Below are positions 35,563-44,869 of a DNA stretch of 64,000 nucleotides, one piece after another. The stretch is from contig NZ_WOFO01000001.1 of the NCBI RefSeq assembly GCF_010993705.1, forward strand, positions 834,132 to 898,131. The letters are read 5' to 3'. Below the pieces are notes generated by a model, which ran no database searches, had not been told where the DNA came from, and saw nothing but the letters and a program-made list of their open reading frames with translations. The first letter of the stretch is position 1, and each line of letters starts with the position of its first letter. Source of the DNA: Cyclobacterium sp. SYSU L10401. GTDB lineage: Bacteria; Bacteroidota; Bacteroidia; Cytophagales; Cyclobacteriaceae. The translations under genes and the position numbers were made by a program.

Positions 35563-36519
35563 TTATTTCTGAATTGTCCAGACTTCCTTTTCGATTTGGT
35601 TCAGAATTTCGGGATTACGATCCAAATCAAATTTTCTTGCAAACAAATAATCGTCCGGAAGATCCTTGATTTTTTGGATGTCTTCTGCTGTAATGAATCT
35701 GGGAGAAGGCTCATCCTTACCCGACCAGTTTGCATAGGTAAGCGAGTGTTTAATTTTGTTTGGGCTCTCTTTGTGAATTTCCCATACCAGACTCTGAAAT
35801 AACATTTCATCAGGTAAGTTGGAGTGTTCCATGTACCGCAAGAGGTCAGGGTGATCCTTCAAAAAGGTAAGGATCTTTGAGGTAGTTTCAGGGCCAAGAG
35901 CCCACCAGGTATCCCCTCCATAAGGTATGATATATGCAGGAAAGGTTTTACTGGGCAATAAGGTTTTTATTTCTCTTCCTTTTTTTCGAATAGTAAGTTT
36001 AAGCAGCTTTTTCAAGGATCCAAGGCTATAGAATTCCTTTGATTGAAAGGAAGGAAGCTGTACAAAATCGCCTCTTTTGTCAGATAAATCTATTTTATAC
36101 CAGTGAATACGGTCCTTACCTCCGTTTGTCCAATAAGGGGTAGGGAGGGGAAAACTGGATATGAAATCAACTCCGGCATTTTTTTGAAAAAAGGATTTGA
36201 TGTAGTCCCCATTTCTAATGGGGTAATCTTGTCCACTCAAAAGTATGGAATACCCGTTCTTATCACTATCGGCTACCCTTTTGAGCATGGTCAGGGTGGC
36301 TTTAACAATTCCAATTCCTCCCCAGTTGCAGTGTTCGCGTTGGCCTTCTGGAATCAAATAAAGGTTCGAGAAATCCTTTAATGCCTCCCTGAACGGAAAA
36401 GGGTTGGTTTTCAAATCTATATGTACATAAAATCTGGTGTTCTCTTGATTTAATGCTACAACCATTTTCTTAACCTGAAATGGATTGGTATGAGCAAGGA
36501 TTAAATAATTGATGGTCAT
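35563..36519 (-). CDS. GT14-type (core-2/I-branching) glycosyltransferase
   Basis: 318 aa, similar to beta-1,6-GlcNAc/xylosyl transferases of family GT14. Recognisable positions are YLILAHTNPFQV, FYVHIDLKTNPF, CNWGGIGIVKATL, LLSGQDYPI, GGDTWWALG, and PDEMLFQSLV with the conserved acidic residue. Cytoplasmic, no signal peptide. It is the last gene of the EPS operon, 16 bp after the deacetylase gene. A paralogue lies near the other end of the same operon (46266-47165), with the same NWGG, SGQD and PxEILFQ landmarks. Confidence 0.85.
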   Translation of the reverse strand: MTINYLILAHTNPFQVKKMVVALNQENTRFYVHIDLKTNPFPFREALKDFSNLYLIPEGQREHCNWGGIGIVKATLTMLKRVADSDKNGYSILLSGQDYPIRNGDYIKSFFQKNAGVDFISSFPLPTPYWTNGGKDRIHWYKIDLSDKRGDFVQLPSFQSKEFYSLGSLKKLLKLTIRKKGREIKTLLPSKTFPAYIIPYGGDTWWALGPETTSKILTFLKDHPDLLRYMEHSNLPDEMLFQSLVWEIHKESPNKIKHSLTYANWSGKDEPSPRFITAEDIQKIKDLPDDYLFARKFDLDRNPEILNQIEKEVWTIQK

Positions 36520-36535
36520 TGGTTTATAGCAATGG

Positions 36536-37381
36536 CTAAAACAAACGAAACAAAGATTGGATTCCCGAGGATTTGACGATCAGTTCATTGATATTTTGAG
36601 TGTCATTTGGGTCCAGTCTCTTTAGTTCGAGAGGTTTACTGTGAATGGAATTGAATCCAGGCTCTACAGTAAACCCGCATAAGTAACCCGCCTCTTTCGC
36701 AAAATTGACCTCTCTTTTAGTAAAACTTCCATTCGGATAGGCGATGGCATTTATCGGCTTCTTCATTTTTTCTTCCAGAGCAAATTTTGATTCGGTAATT
36801 TCCCGCTTTGATTCTTCATCTCGGCAGTTACTTAGAATAGGGTGCGAAACCGTATGGGATTGCACGGAAGCCCAGGGTGCCATTTCTGCTATCTGAGTAG
36901 CAGTCAATGCCTGTTTATCAGGATGCTCTTCTTCCGAATGGAATCCTCTCGCTTGCAATATTGAGAGGCGTTCTTCATTAGGGATCCGTTTTAGATGCCC
37001 GATTGTTTTTTTATCCATCTTCTCCAAAAACCAAAAATGTTTGCCTGTATCAACGATTCCCGAACATAGAAATATGGTTACTGGTACCTGGTATTTTTTA
37101 AATACAGGAAGCAAAGAATGGTTTTTAATGTGTCCGTCATCAAACGTAACCACCATGGCTTTTTTGGGGATTTTACCGGGATCTTTTTTTTGAATGGCCG
37201 CAATCATCTCATCCATAGAAATGAAATTATAATGTTTTGAAAGATAGGCAAATGACCTCTCAGCAGTATCGGGATCTATGTCGTGAAAAACCAAAACTGA
37301 AATTTTATTTCTTTGGATAACCTCCCTAAAAAATACTGGAAGGCCGGAATACCGCAGCAGGGCGAAAACTATTTTTTTCAT
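36536..37381 (-). CDS. Polysaccharide deacetylase (NodB homology, CE4)
   Basis: 281 aa. CE4 motifs are visible: VVTFDDGHIKN (motif 1; the two Asp, one of which is catalytic), SHTVSHP (motif 2, metal-binding His pair) and AIAYPNGSFT (motif 3). The N-terminal hydrophobic stretch is weak, so it may act on a lipid-linked or cytoplasmic oligosaccharide. It probably removes N- or O-acetyl groups from the EPS repeat unit. Gap of 30 bp to the preceding TIM-barrel gene, so same operon. Confidence 0.88.
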   Translation of the reverse strand: MKKIVFALLRYSGLPVFFREVIQRNKISVLVFHDIDPDTAERSFAYLSKHYNFISMDEMIAAIQKKDPGKIPKKAMVVTFDDGHIKNHSLLPVFKKYQVPVTIFLCSGIVDTGKHFWFLEKMDKKTIGHLKRIPNEERLSILQARGFHSEEEHPDKQALTATQIAEMAPWASVQSHTVSHPILSNCRDEESKREITESKFALEEKMKKPINAIAYPNGSFTKREVNFAKEAGYLCGFTVEPGFNSIHSKPLELKRLDPNDTQNINELIVKSSGIQSLFRLF

Positions 37382-37411
37382 AAAAGTCTAAAATTAATTT
37401 AATCTGGAAGC

Positions 37412-38278
37412 CTATCCATGAACCAAAACCGAGCAGCTCTCAATAATTGATTTTGACTGGTGGATATTCGCCCTAGATGAGGCACCGAATAGTATTGACT
37501 CTACTCCCTCCAGAGAACAAACGTATTCAAAAGCCTCTTTAGGAGGCACGGCTCCGGCTGCCAATACCTGCATGGCCACCAACCTGCATCTTTTTTGTGC
37601 AATCACTTCTTCATATTTTTTAATTCCTCCAGACATCCTGAAACCTATCTTGTTGATGGAAGCACAAACGGTCGGGTTTTCGATTCCGGCTTTCTCCAAA
37701 CTATCCAGTAATAAGGGTAAATTCATTGTAATAAACCCTGGTTCGGCTTGATATTTTTCTTTGATGTGCCTGTAAAAGGTAACGAGGAAGTCAGTCATTC
37801 CCAGTCCCAGGAGTAAATCCGTAATCACGTTTTGCACCCATATTACTGGTGTATTGATTCCTTTGAACATTTTCATTTCAGCATCAATCATAAGCCTAGC
37901 CAACTCATTGAAGTCTTTCTTCATGAAGGCCAGGCCTCCCTTCGCAAAAGTGCTGAAAATATTTCCTGGTACAAATTGTTTAATGGTTCCCAAATAACCC
38001 AATTCAGTCACTGCGTTGGCATATTTGTGAGCATACGGCATGCATGGGTATAACTTAAAATCTTTGTACTTGTCATTTCCTCTGATGCGGTTACAAATTT
38101 CACCAATCCGATCATGCGTTGTACACATAAAGGTATTGATCCCTTCATCAATGGCACTATCTAATACAGCCATGATGGCATCGTCTTCCTGAAACCGAAT
38201 GGTTTGTGCCCTTGCTTTTTCATCTGAACTGTGGTTAACACCAAAAAATTGGTTGTCACCGAATAGTACTCTTTCCAT
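37412..38278 (-). CDS. TIM-barrel protein, aldo/keto reductase-like C-terminus
   Basis: 288 aa, no signal peptide. I do not recognise a named family. The alternating strand/helix pattern suggests a TIM barrel. The C-terminal segment (VLAAGAVPPKEAF, then VESILFGASSRANI) resembles the cofactor-binding end of aldo/keto reductases, but the usual Asp-Tyr-Lys-His tetrad is not evident. It lies only 7 bp after a Gfo/Idh/MocA oxidoreductase, so the two may act in sequence on a sugar nucleotide or lipid-linked sugar of the EPS pathway. Confidence 0.6.
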   Translation of the reverse strand: MERVLFGDNQFFGVNHSSDEKARAQTIRFQEDDAIMAVLDSAIDEGINTFMCTTHDRIGEICNRIRGNDKYKDFKLYPCMPYAHKYANAVTELGYLGTIKQFVPGNIFSTFAKGGLAFMKKDFNELARLMIDAEMKMFKGINTPVIWVQNVITDLLLGLGMTDFLVTFYRHIKEKYQAEPGFITMNLPLLLDSLEKAGIENPTVCASINKIGFRMSGGIKKYEEVIAQKRCRLVAMQVLAAGAVPPKEAFEYVCSLEGVESILFGASSRANIHQSKSIIESCSVLVHG

Positions 38279-38285
38279 GGTTTTG

Positions 38286-39296
38286 TTATTTACTGTCTGT
38301 GATTAATTTAGAAATAAGTTGGTCGGTATAGGATGCGCTTCGGAATGAACTTTTATTGTTCGTTTCAGAATTATTGATACACTTAATAAAATGATCGATT
38401 TGAGAGGAGTATTCTTCCCCCCGCAGGTAATAATCTACATTAGGAGTCAGTTCTGTGAGGTATTTTATTGTCCAACCTTTGGGTAAGTCTAATAGCTCGT
38501 TGGCCTCTTTTAAAAAGATTTTTACCTCAGTAGCATCTGCGATTATTTTCCCTTTTTTACCCAAAATGGTTATTTGGGTGTTCATTTTCCTATGTGTCTC
38601 GTCGCTCCAGTTTACTGATAATTGGCCACTGAGTCCATTTTGGAGGATTATGCTGGAATACACGGCATCTTCTACATCATTGGAGTAAATTCGCTTTAAT
38701 TGAGTGCCGGAAACATCCATGGGTTTGTCCAGTAGAAAATGTATCAGATCAATGGTGTGCGAGGCATAGTCATACAGGCACCCGCCTCCCTGACCTTTTT
38801 GGGATCTCCAGGTGCTCCCTTTTTCTCGTAGAACTACCGGACCGTAAGATTCACCGCTAAAGTGGTACAATTCTCCCAATACGTTCATTTGAAGCAATAT
38901 TTTCACCTCATTGAAGGTGCCCAGAAACCGGTTATGATAGCCTACCTGGTTGACCAGTTTTTTCTTTTCGGCTTTCTCTGCTAATACTTCGGCATCCTCG
39001 GCTTTTAACACAAAGGGTTTTTCACAAAATACATGAAGAGAACGATCGAGTGCATAATGCACCATCTCCGTATGAAATTTGGTTGGAGAGGCAATCACGA
39101 TAGCATCCAGATCCATCTCTGTAATCATTTTTCGGTAATCTGTAAAACATTGGAATCGTGTATGTTTCTTAAACGCATCAATCACCAATGAGGAGCTGTC
39201 ACATACCGCTACCAGCTTTACATCCGGATGCGCTCCCAGAATGGCACAATGGGAGATGCCCATTTTACCTAAGCCTATAATTCCTGTTCTTATCAT
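38286..39296 (-). CDS. Gfo/Idh/MocA family sugar oxidoreductase
   Basis: 336 aa from the ATG at 39296. The Rossmann motif GIIGLGKMGISH begins at once, whereas the longer frame would add 20 basic residues. The N-terminal NAD(P)-binding domain ends near the family motif FCEKPF, with the catalytic-type Lys. The C-terminal alpha/beta domain has the conserved GGGCLYDYASHTIDL segment with its His. Probably oxidises or reduces a nucleotide sugar for EPS synthesis. It is in the middle of the operon, 49 bp after pssE and 7 bp before the TIM-barrel gene. Confidence 0.88.
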   Translation of the reverse strand: MIRTGIIGLGKMGISHCAILGAHPDVKLVAVCDSSSLVIDAFKKHTRFQCFTDYRKMITEMDLDAIVIASPTKFHTEMVHYALDRSLHVFCEKPFVLKAEDAEVLAEKAEKKKLVNQVGYHNRFLGTFNEVKILLQMNVLGELYHFSGESYGPVVLREKGSTWRSQKGQGGGCLYDYASHTIDLIHFLLDKPMDVSGTQLKRIYSNDVEDAVYSSIILQNGLSGQLSVNWSDETHRKMNTQITILGKKGKIIADATEVKIFLKEANELLDLPKGWTIKYLTELTPNVDYYLRGEEYSSQIDHFIKCINNSETNNKSSFRSASYTDQLISKLITDSK

Positions 39297-39345
39297 TTTT
39301 TTGATTTTAAAATTATTTTGTTTCAATTTATTTTTAATCGATACC

Positions 39346-39825
39346 TCAAAGGGCATCTATGTATCTGTCTAGAAAGTCAATGATATTTTGCTTTTTAGAG
39401 ACGAAAGGTTTGGGTTCAAATTCTTTGATTTGGAGCAGTAGCTCCTTTAAATCGTCCGTTTCCCTCCACCCTAAGAGATAATTTTCTTTTTCAAATTCAG
39501 TTAAGATTTCCATTTGATGCTCATCCACAACCTCTCCGTACTTGGGCATGCGGGGAATAGCAATTATTTTTTTACCCATTTTCAGTCCTTTTAATAGAGA
39601 CCCTGATCCTGCATGGGAGATGATGATGCGGGCTTCCCTATATAATTGATCCAGTTCCTCCATCGGAAGAAAAGGTTTGTAGGTAAGGTAGTGGGATGGA
39701 AAGTCGGTAAATCCATTCTGAACAATTACTTTTTCCCGGATAATTCCCTCCCTGCAAAGACTATCAATGGCCACCAGTGGCCGTTCAAATTGAGTTGGAA
39801 AAGTTCCTAATAATACAAGAATCAT
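39346..39825 (-). CDS. PssE/Alg13-like glycosyltransferase catalytic subunit
   Basis: 159 aa, equivalent to the C-terminal GT-B domain of GT28 enzymes (Alg13, Cps14G, PssE). It begins with MILVLLGTFPTQF and has the nucleotide-sugar-binding stretch IISHAGSGSLLKGLKMGKK followed by PRMPKYGEVVDEHQ. It works with the adjacent PssD-like subunit as a membrane-associated transferase, often the second step of EPS repeat-unit assembly. Short length is normal for this split family. Confidence 0.87.
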   Translation of the reverse strand: MILVLLGTFPTQFERPLVAIDSLCREGIIREKVIVQNGFTDFPSHYLTYKPFLPMEELDQLYREARIIISHAGSGSLLKGLKMGKKIIAIPRMPKYGEVVDEHQMEILTEFEKENYLLGWRETDDLKELLLQIKEFEPKPFVSKKQNIIDFLDRYIDAL

Positions 39826-39873
39826 AATTTTGTTAATAGTTAAATGAAAAGAATCAGTAGTTCTCGATGAATG

Positions 39874-40362
39874 TTAATAGATCCCGCCCAGATAGATTGC
39901 TTTCTTATAAAACTTCTGTGGTTCAGGCCACTGTATAATGAATTTATCTGCAATGGGATATATCAAATCAGCAGAAGCTGCCCGGGATTTGATCCTCGCA
40001 TAGGATAAAATCCAAACGATTTTAACTCCCATTGATTTCCCTAACAAACACATGGGTACAGCCGTATGGCTGCCGGTTGTGATGATGGCTTTTGGAAAAT
40101 GTCCTAAAAGTATTTTTAGGGTTAGGAAAAAATTTACCAGTAAATGAATAAAGAAATTAAGGTTTCTTTTCTTCCCCTTTGGCCTTCCCTTTAGAAATTT
40201 CATATTGAATTGGCGTGCATAGGGAAGAGTGGAAGGTGCTTTCTCCGTAATGATGAGGTAATCGTATTTAATAAACCAATCCTTTAATTCCATTATTTGG
40301 GCTAGATGCCCACCATCCGAGCAAATAAGAATTATTTTTTTCTTTTTTTCTATGTTTTCCAT
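39874..40362 (-). CDS. PssD/Alg14-like membrane subunit of split glycosyltransferase
   Basis: 162 aa, like Alg14, Cps14F and PssD. It starts with a basic tail and IILICSDGGHLAQIMELKDW and has one hydrophobic segment (about 70-90). ITTGSHTAVPMCLLGK and the C-terminal FIIQWPEPQKFYKKAIYLG are typical. It recruits the PssE-like catalytic partner encoded 48 bp downstream and supplies the acceptor site. Complete, not a fragment. Confidence 0.87.
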   Translation of the reverse strand: MENIEKKKKIILICSDGGHLAQIMELKDWFIKYDYLIITEKAPSTLPYARQFNMKFLKGRPKGKKRNLNFFIHLLVNFFLTLKILLGHFPKAIITTGSHTAVPMCLLGKSMGVKIVWILSYARIKSRAASADLIYPIADKFIIQWPEPQKFYKKAIYLGGIY

Positions 40363-40415
40363 ATTTCAATTCTGCCTATTTACACCCTTGACTATTTGTT
40401 TTATTGCTGTTCTTT

Positions 40416-41444
40416 TCAGGAAACGGTTTCTGTTGCCTTTAATGTATGGGACACCGGCTGAGGTAAATCCATAGCCTTTAGGTAGTGTTTTGCCAGGCTT
40501 TTGGCAATGGCCTGGTGCTGGTATATTGACTTTTTTAAAAAGGCTTCCCGGATTCCACCACGCTCCTCTTGAAACGTTCTGATCAACAGGTTTGCTAACT
40601 CCTCTACTTCATGTGAAGAAGCCACCCGGCAATTAGGAACCTCATCCACAATTTCTTTTACATCACCTACCGGTGTAGCTACCACAGGAAGGTTGCAGCA
40701 AAGGGCTTCTTTTACTACCTGAGGGGATCCTTCTGTTTTTGAGGTCAGCAGCAAGCAGTCCGCTTTATTTAAAAGTGACCGTACTTCTGAGCGGCTTAAT
40801 TTATCGATGCAGGCAAAGTTTACCTGATGCGAAACCTTTTTCCTTACTTGCTCTATTACCCTGAGAAATAGTGGGTAATCTTTGACTTCTCTGGAAGGAC
40901 TACTTGGGAATAAAACCAATTTTGAATTTCCAGAAGTACAGGTGGGTAGTTCGGGCTTGAAGAATTCAGCATCCACCCCACATGTTACAACCTCCACGTT
41001 TTGGTTGTAGGGATGGACAAGATTTTTCATGGCCTCATTTTGTACAAAGATCTGATCTGCCTTTGGTAGAATTTTTTTTGTCAACCAAACTTGCCACCCA
41101 TTTTTCTTCCTTTTTTGGATATCGCTTCCGTGCAATGTTAAGAATACCTTTTGGCGGGGTTTGAAGAATAATAGAAATATCCCGGATAGTCCATAATGCA
41201 CATGTATAAGATCAAAGCTTCTGGATTGAATAATTCTTGGGATGGACAAGATAGATTTCAGGTATTCCCATTTTCCCTGATAAACCGAATCAATCAATTT
41301 AACCTCAACCTGAAGGGGGATTATTTCAGATAAATCCTGGATTTGTTCCTTAATGAAAATACCGTCAACAGGGTGATCTTCGGTTGGGTACATATTGGTC
41401 ACGTAAAGTGATTTTATTGTCTTTTTTGGCATGGTAATAATCAT
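40416..41444 (-). CDS. GT4 family glycosyltransferase
   Basis: 342 aa, GT-B fold. The N-terminal domain has MYPTEDHPVDGIFIKEQ and IHVHYGLSGIF. The C-terminal domain has LTSKTEGSPQVVKEALCCNL, the E-x7-E-type donor-binding motif of GT4. The start ATG shares one base with the stop of the upstream GT gene (TAATG on the minus strand); an ATG four codons later is also possible. Part of the EPS operon; sugar specificity unknown. Confidence 0.87.
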   Translation of the reverse strand: MIITMPKKTIKSLYVTNMYPTEDHPVDGIFIKEQIQDLSEIIPLQVEVKLIDSVYQGKWEYLKSILSIPRIIQSRSFDLIHVHYGLSGIFLLFFKPRQKVFLTLHGSDIQKRKKNGWQVWLTKKILPKADQIFVQNEAMKNLVHPYNQNVEVVTCGVDAEFFKPELPTCTSGNSKLVLFPSSPSREVKDYPLFLRVIEQVRKKVSHQVNFACIDKLSRSEVRSLLNKADCLLLTSKTEGSPQVVKEALCCNLPVVATPVGDVKEIVDEVPNCRVASSHEVEELANLLIRTFQEERGGIREAFLKKSIYQHQAIAKSLAKHYLKAMDLPQPVSHTLKATETVS

Positions 41445-42538
41445 TATCCGACTTGATATGAAATGCGATGAGAAAGCAGAAGTGATTCCAGATAAGGAGC
41501 CAGATTATTTCTGGCAATGTATTGCCAGGAATAATCGTTGCATACCCGGCGAATTTTTTCCGAGTCGAACTCATTTAATCTTTGAATCAGTTTTTCCAAC
41601 CCCCTGGCGACCGATGCTTCATCGTCCTGTATGAGTTCACCACTGATATCTGTGATGATTTTGGCGTTTTCCACTGTAGCAGTGGCCAGCACGGGCAAAC
41701 CAGAAAGTAAATATTCATAGGTTTTTGTAGGAGGCTGATGCGTATAATACGGGGTTATGGGGACGTAAGAAATTCCTATGGTCGCCTCTTCAAAATACCC
41801 GGACAACTGATCATTGTGTACATAGCCTGTAGTCCGAATCACATTTTCCAGTCCATGTGATTGGATGTAATCTTCAATTTCTGTGCGCTCATTTCCAGGT
41901 CCGTCACCGATTATGGTTAATGTAATGGGGGGCTTCACCAATTTATTGTCAGACATATACCGGTATAGACCCCGAATAAATACCAAGAGATTTCTGTTTT
42001 CCAGGGTGCCTACATACAATAAATTCGCATGGTTAAAAGATTTATTCCCGGAGCAGAATTTCTCCCCACCTAAGGGAAGGAAATGATACTTTGTAAAACC
42101 CAATTTATTGGCCAGTCCATGACTCAGGATGGAAAGGTGAGGAAACCTGACTGCCTCCCACTTCAATAGTTTGTCTTTGACAAGGTTGATTAGGGCCTTA
42201 TCCGTATCGGTGGCTGTTCGTATATCGAGATTGAAGGTTTGTTGCGGGTTTTGCCAGCGAAGAAAAGTACAGCCGGGAAAATACACCAGAAATACCAGGT
42301 CATAATTGCCGGACCCGATTTCCATATTGATTTTTTTCAAAAACCGATACCAGCGTATCAATTTGTTGCCTTTTCTGGCAAGATACTTTGTCCGTACACC
42401 GGGAACTACGATTTTTGGCAAACCAAAATCCCAACTCAAGTGTGTGATTCGGAAATCATTTTTCAGGTAATACCCAAATTTATATGGGTCTACATGGTAT
42501 CCGTATTGGGATTTGGTGACGATCAGTAAATTTTTCAT
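41444..42538 (-). CDS. GT4-like glycosyltransferase
   Basis: 364 aa, GT-B fold with a clear C-terminal glycosyltransferase domain: NLLYVGTLENRN, LTIIGDGPGNE and the donor-binding region PTKTYEYLLSGLPVLAT. The N-terminal acceptor domain is divergent. Cytoplasmic. It overlaps the next GT gene by one base, and its start lies 25 bp after the GT2 gene, so all belong to one transcript. Confidence 0.85.
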   Translation of the reverse strand: MKNLLIVTKSQYGYHVDPYKFGYYLKNDFRITHLSWDFGLPKIVVPGVRTKYLARKGNKLIRWYRFLKKINMEIGSGNYDLVFLVYFPGCTFLRWQNPQQTFNLDIRTATDTDKALINLVKDKLLKWEAVRFPHLSILSHGLANKLGFTKYHFLPLGGEKFCSGNKSFNHANLLYVGTLENRNLLVFIRGLYRYMSDNKLVKPPITLTIIGDGPGNERTEIEDYIQSHGLENVIRTTGYVHNDQLSGYFEEATIGISYVPITPYYTHQPPTKTYEYLLSGLPVLATATVENAKIITDISGELIQDDEASVARGLEKLIQRLNEFDSEKIRRVCNDYSWQYIARNNLAPYLESLLLSHRISYQVG

Positions 42539-42563
42539 TTCATTTTGTTGTAAAAATAATAGC

Positions 42564-43589
42564 TTAAAAACGCCTGTACCTGATGAGGCACCTTACCAGT
42601 AATTTGATGCTTTGGTACAGATCCGCTGGATAAATCTTTTTGGTTTCTTTCAGGTAATAATAAAAAACAGGTAAGCCTATTTGAGAAGATTTTTTGCTTA
42701 GAAAGAAAAAGATGCTCCCCAGCACTTCGGCAAATGCTTCTGAATCATAGACTTTTTTGATCTCGTTTTTCTCCTGAAGGAAAATCAGCCAGTCAAAAGC
42801 TTCCTTATAAGAAGGGTAGGTTTGAAACAAATGGGTAGAACCAATTTTGCGGTGCATGCGGAGTTGGTCCTCAGTAGGAACTATCTCAAGTTCCCGTAGC
42901 GATTTTTCATAAATCAATTTATGTATGATAAAACTTCGTTCTTCTGCATTCTCAAAACTTTTCATGATGCTGGTGTCCGAATCGCGGTAATAGTACAGGG
43001 ATTGAGGGATATTGGCCACTGGGAATTTCCTACAGGCTTCCCAATAAAAATCGTAATCCTCGGCAACGGCGAGTCGGCCATCGAATGCGAGACCAGCTTT
43101 TTTCACCCAATCCAGGCGATACATGGCTGTTGCATTCCAAATGGCGGGCTTGAACAACAACAGTGCTTTAATCCGTTCGTGATCAGTAGGAGATTTGGAA
43201 ACTTCGGATTTTTTTTCATCAAATCTGGTAAGCCAGGTGCCACATATTCCGATGTGCGGATGAGTATCCATGAAGTTTAACTGTTTTTCAAACCTATCGG
43301 GTGCTATGAGATCATCACAATCCATCCAGGCCAGAAATTCTCCTTTGGCTTCATGTAGCCCCCTGTTTCGGGTAAAGGAAATTCCCTTGTTCTTACCGTT
43401 ACTGAGAATGCGAACTCTGGGATCGGTAAGTTTCCGAATGATTTCCAGGGAGCCATCCTCTGAGCCGTCATCGATAATGATGAGTTCAAATGCCGAAAAA
43501 CGCTGCTCAAGCACACTGTCAATAGCTTCTTGCAGATGCTTTTCACCGTTGTAAACAGGCATGACTACAGATAATTTGGGAGCTTTCAT
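42564..43589 (-). CDS. GT2 family glycosyltransferase
   Basis: 341 aa, GT-A fold. The family start VVMPVYNGEKHLQEAIDSVL, the nucleotide-binding IIIDDGSEDGS and the DxD-type metal site WMDCDD are all intact. No membrane segment predicted. ATGA overlap (4 bp) with the upstream Wzy gene shows tight coupling. It adds one sugar to the EPS repeat unit. Confidence 0.9.
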   Translation of the reverse strand: MKAPKLSVVMPVYNGEKHLQEAIDSVLEQRFSAFELIIIDDGSEDGSLEIIRKLTDPRVRILSNGKNKGISFTRNRGLHEAKGEFLAWMDCDDLIAPDRFEKQLNFMDTHPHIGICGTWLTRFDEKKSEVSKSPTDHERIKALLLFKPAIWNATAMYRLDWVKKAGLAFDGRLAVAEDYDFYWEACRKFPVANIPQSLYYYRDSDTSIMKSFENAEERSFIIHKLIYEKSLRELEIVPTEDQLRMHRKIGSTHLFQTYPSYKEAFDWLIFLQEKNEIKKVYDSEAFAEVLGSIFFFLSKKSSQIGLPVFYYYLKETKKIYPADLYQSIKLLVRCLIRYRRF

Positions 43590-44869
43590 AGGTTAATGAG
43601 CTTTTCTTTTGAGTGAGAGGGAGTTTGCTTATTTATTTCCCCTGTAGCCGAAGAATTTTCTATCAATTTCCAGAGAATTTCCTTTTTCTTTTGGTCCATA
43701 TAGGAGCGGTGATAGATGTAAAGGGCAAAAATGGTAGCGATGAGGTAATGGTAATGGTAAACCGAATACCAGGTAAAACTGGTAAGCAACAAATACCATA
43801 GATAATATTTTACATATACATGTCCTCTGGGTATGGGTAAAACAAAACTTTTGTACCACATCAATCCGAATCCCAAAATTGCAAAAACTCCAAACATGGC
43901 ATAAACAGCAATTATGCCTACATCAGATAGAAAATATTCGTGAGTGTTACTAAGCCTTTCCATGAATTTGCCATAAGAAGATATTCCCCAGTTTGGAGCT
44001 CCATTCCCAAAGATTTGGCTTAGGGTATTTGGAGAAAATTCGGTCAGGAAATATTTGCCGGCCTGAACCCGAATGTAATTTTCCCCCAATTTTGAATCCC
44101 TTTGCTGCGCTTCTATGACACCTTTAATCATGGGAATGTCTGCATTTACCAGGATGATTAATCCTCCGGCAAATGCGCCCAGGATGAGGGATTTTTTTAT
44201 CAGAGACTGACTTTTAAAGAAATGGTAAAAATAGATCAGGAATACTCCTGCAATAAATTGTCTGGTTACCTGCATTACCGGCACAATTAAGCCTATTAGT
44301 GCCAATCCCATATACATCCATTTATATCGATCATTTTGAGTGATTTTGGTGATGGCGATAAAAATAGATAGGATAAATATACCTGCGCCCGGGAAAATGA
44401 TGCGTATAGCCCCTCTTTGCTCCGAAAACTCCTCCCCCGAAATGGGTTTCCCAAAGAATACGGTATGGGCATTGGCATATTGAAAAAAATACAGTAAAAC
44501 ATACAGTAAACCGTAGCCCAGAATAATTTTTTCAAGGGTGCTTATGGAGATTTTTAGGTGAAGTAAAAGGAAAAACAGGGGCCATAACATGTATTGGGAA
44601 GTCTCCAATAAGCTGTCTTTAAATCCCTGCCCCCATGAAAAAAGGGCCATCACCATGGAGAGAATGATGGAAAATGAGATCATCTGTACGGGTAGGACGA
44701 AGCCACCCTTTCGGTCAAACAAATACAAACTGGAAATCAAGACTGTTCCCAACACCGCCACAAACTCCAGGTAATTCACAATTTTTGGATTGATGAATTT
44801 GGCATCAAAAAAATTAAGGCTTACGATTACCAGGAGTAAAAGGAATACTATGGGTAATTTTTCTTTCAT
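43586..44869 (-). CDS. O-antigen ligase/Wzy-like polymerase
   Basis: 427 aa with about 11-12 transmembrane segments and one larger periplasmic loop (about 250-320), the topology of Wzy/WaaL proteins. Primary sequence of these proteins is poorly conserved, so polymerase is inferred from topology and from its place between the flippase and GT genes. Starts and ends overlap the neighbours by 4 bp. It would polymerise undecaprenyl-linked repeat units in the periplasm. Confidence 0.78.
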   Translation of the reverse strand: MKEKLPIVFLLLLVIVSLNFFDAKFINPKIVNYLEFVAVLGTVLISSLYLFDRKGGFVLPVQMISFSIILSMVMALFSWGQGFKDSLLETSQYMLWPLFFLLLHLKISISTLEKIILGYGLLYVLLYFFQYANAHTVFFGKPISGEEFSEQRGAIRIIFPGAGIFILSIFIAITKITQNDRYKWMYMGLALIGLIVPVMQVTRQFIAGVFLIYFYHFFKSQSLIKKSLILGAFAGGLIILVNADIPMIKGVIEAQQRDSKLGENYIRVQAGKYFLTEFSPNTLSQIFGNGAPNWGISSYGKFMERLSNTHEYFLSDVGIIAVYAMFGVFAILGFGLMWYKSFVLPIPRGHVYVKYYLWYLLLTSFTWYSVYHYHYLIATIFALYIYHRSYMDQKKKEILWKLIENSSATGEINKQTPSHSKEKLINL

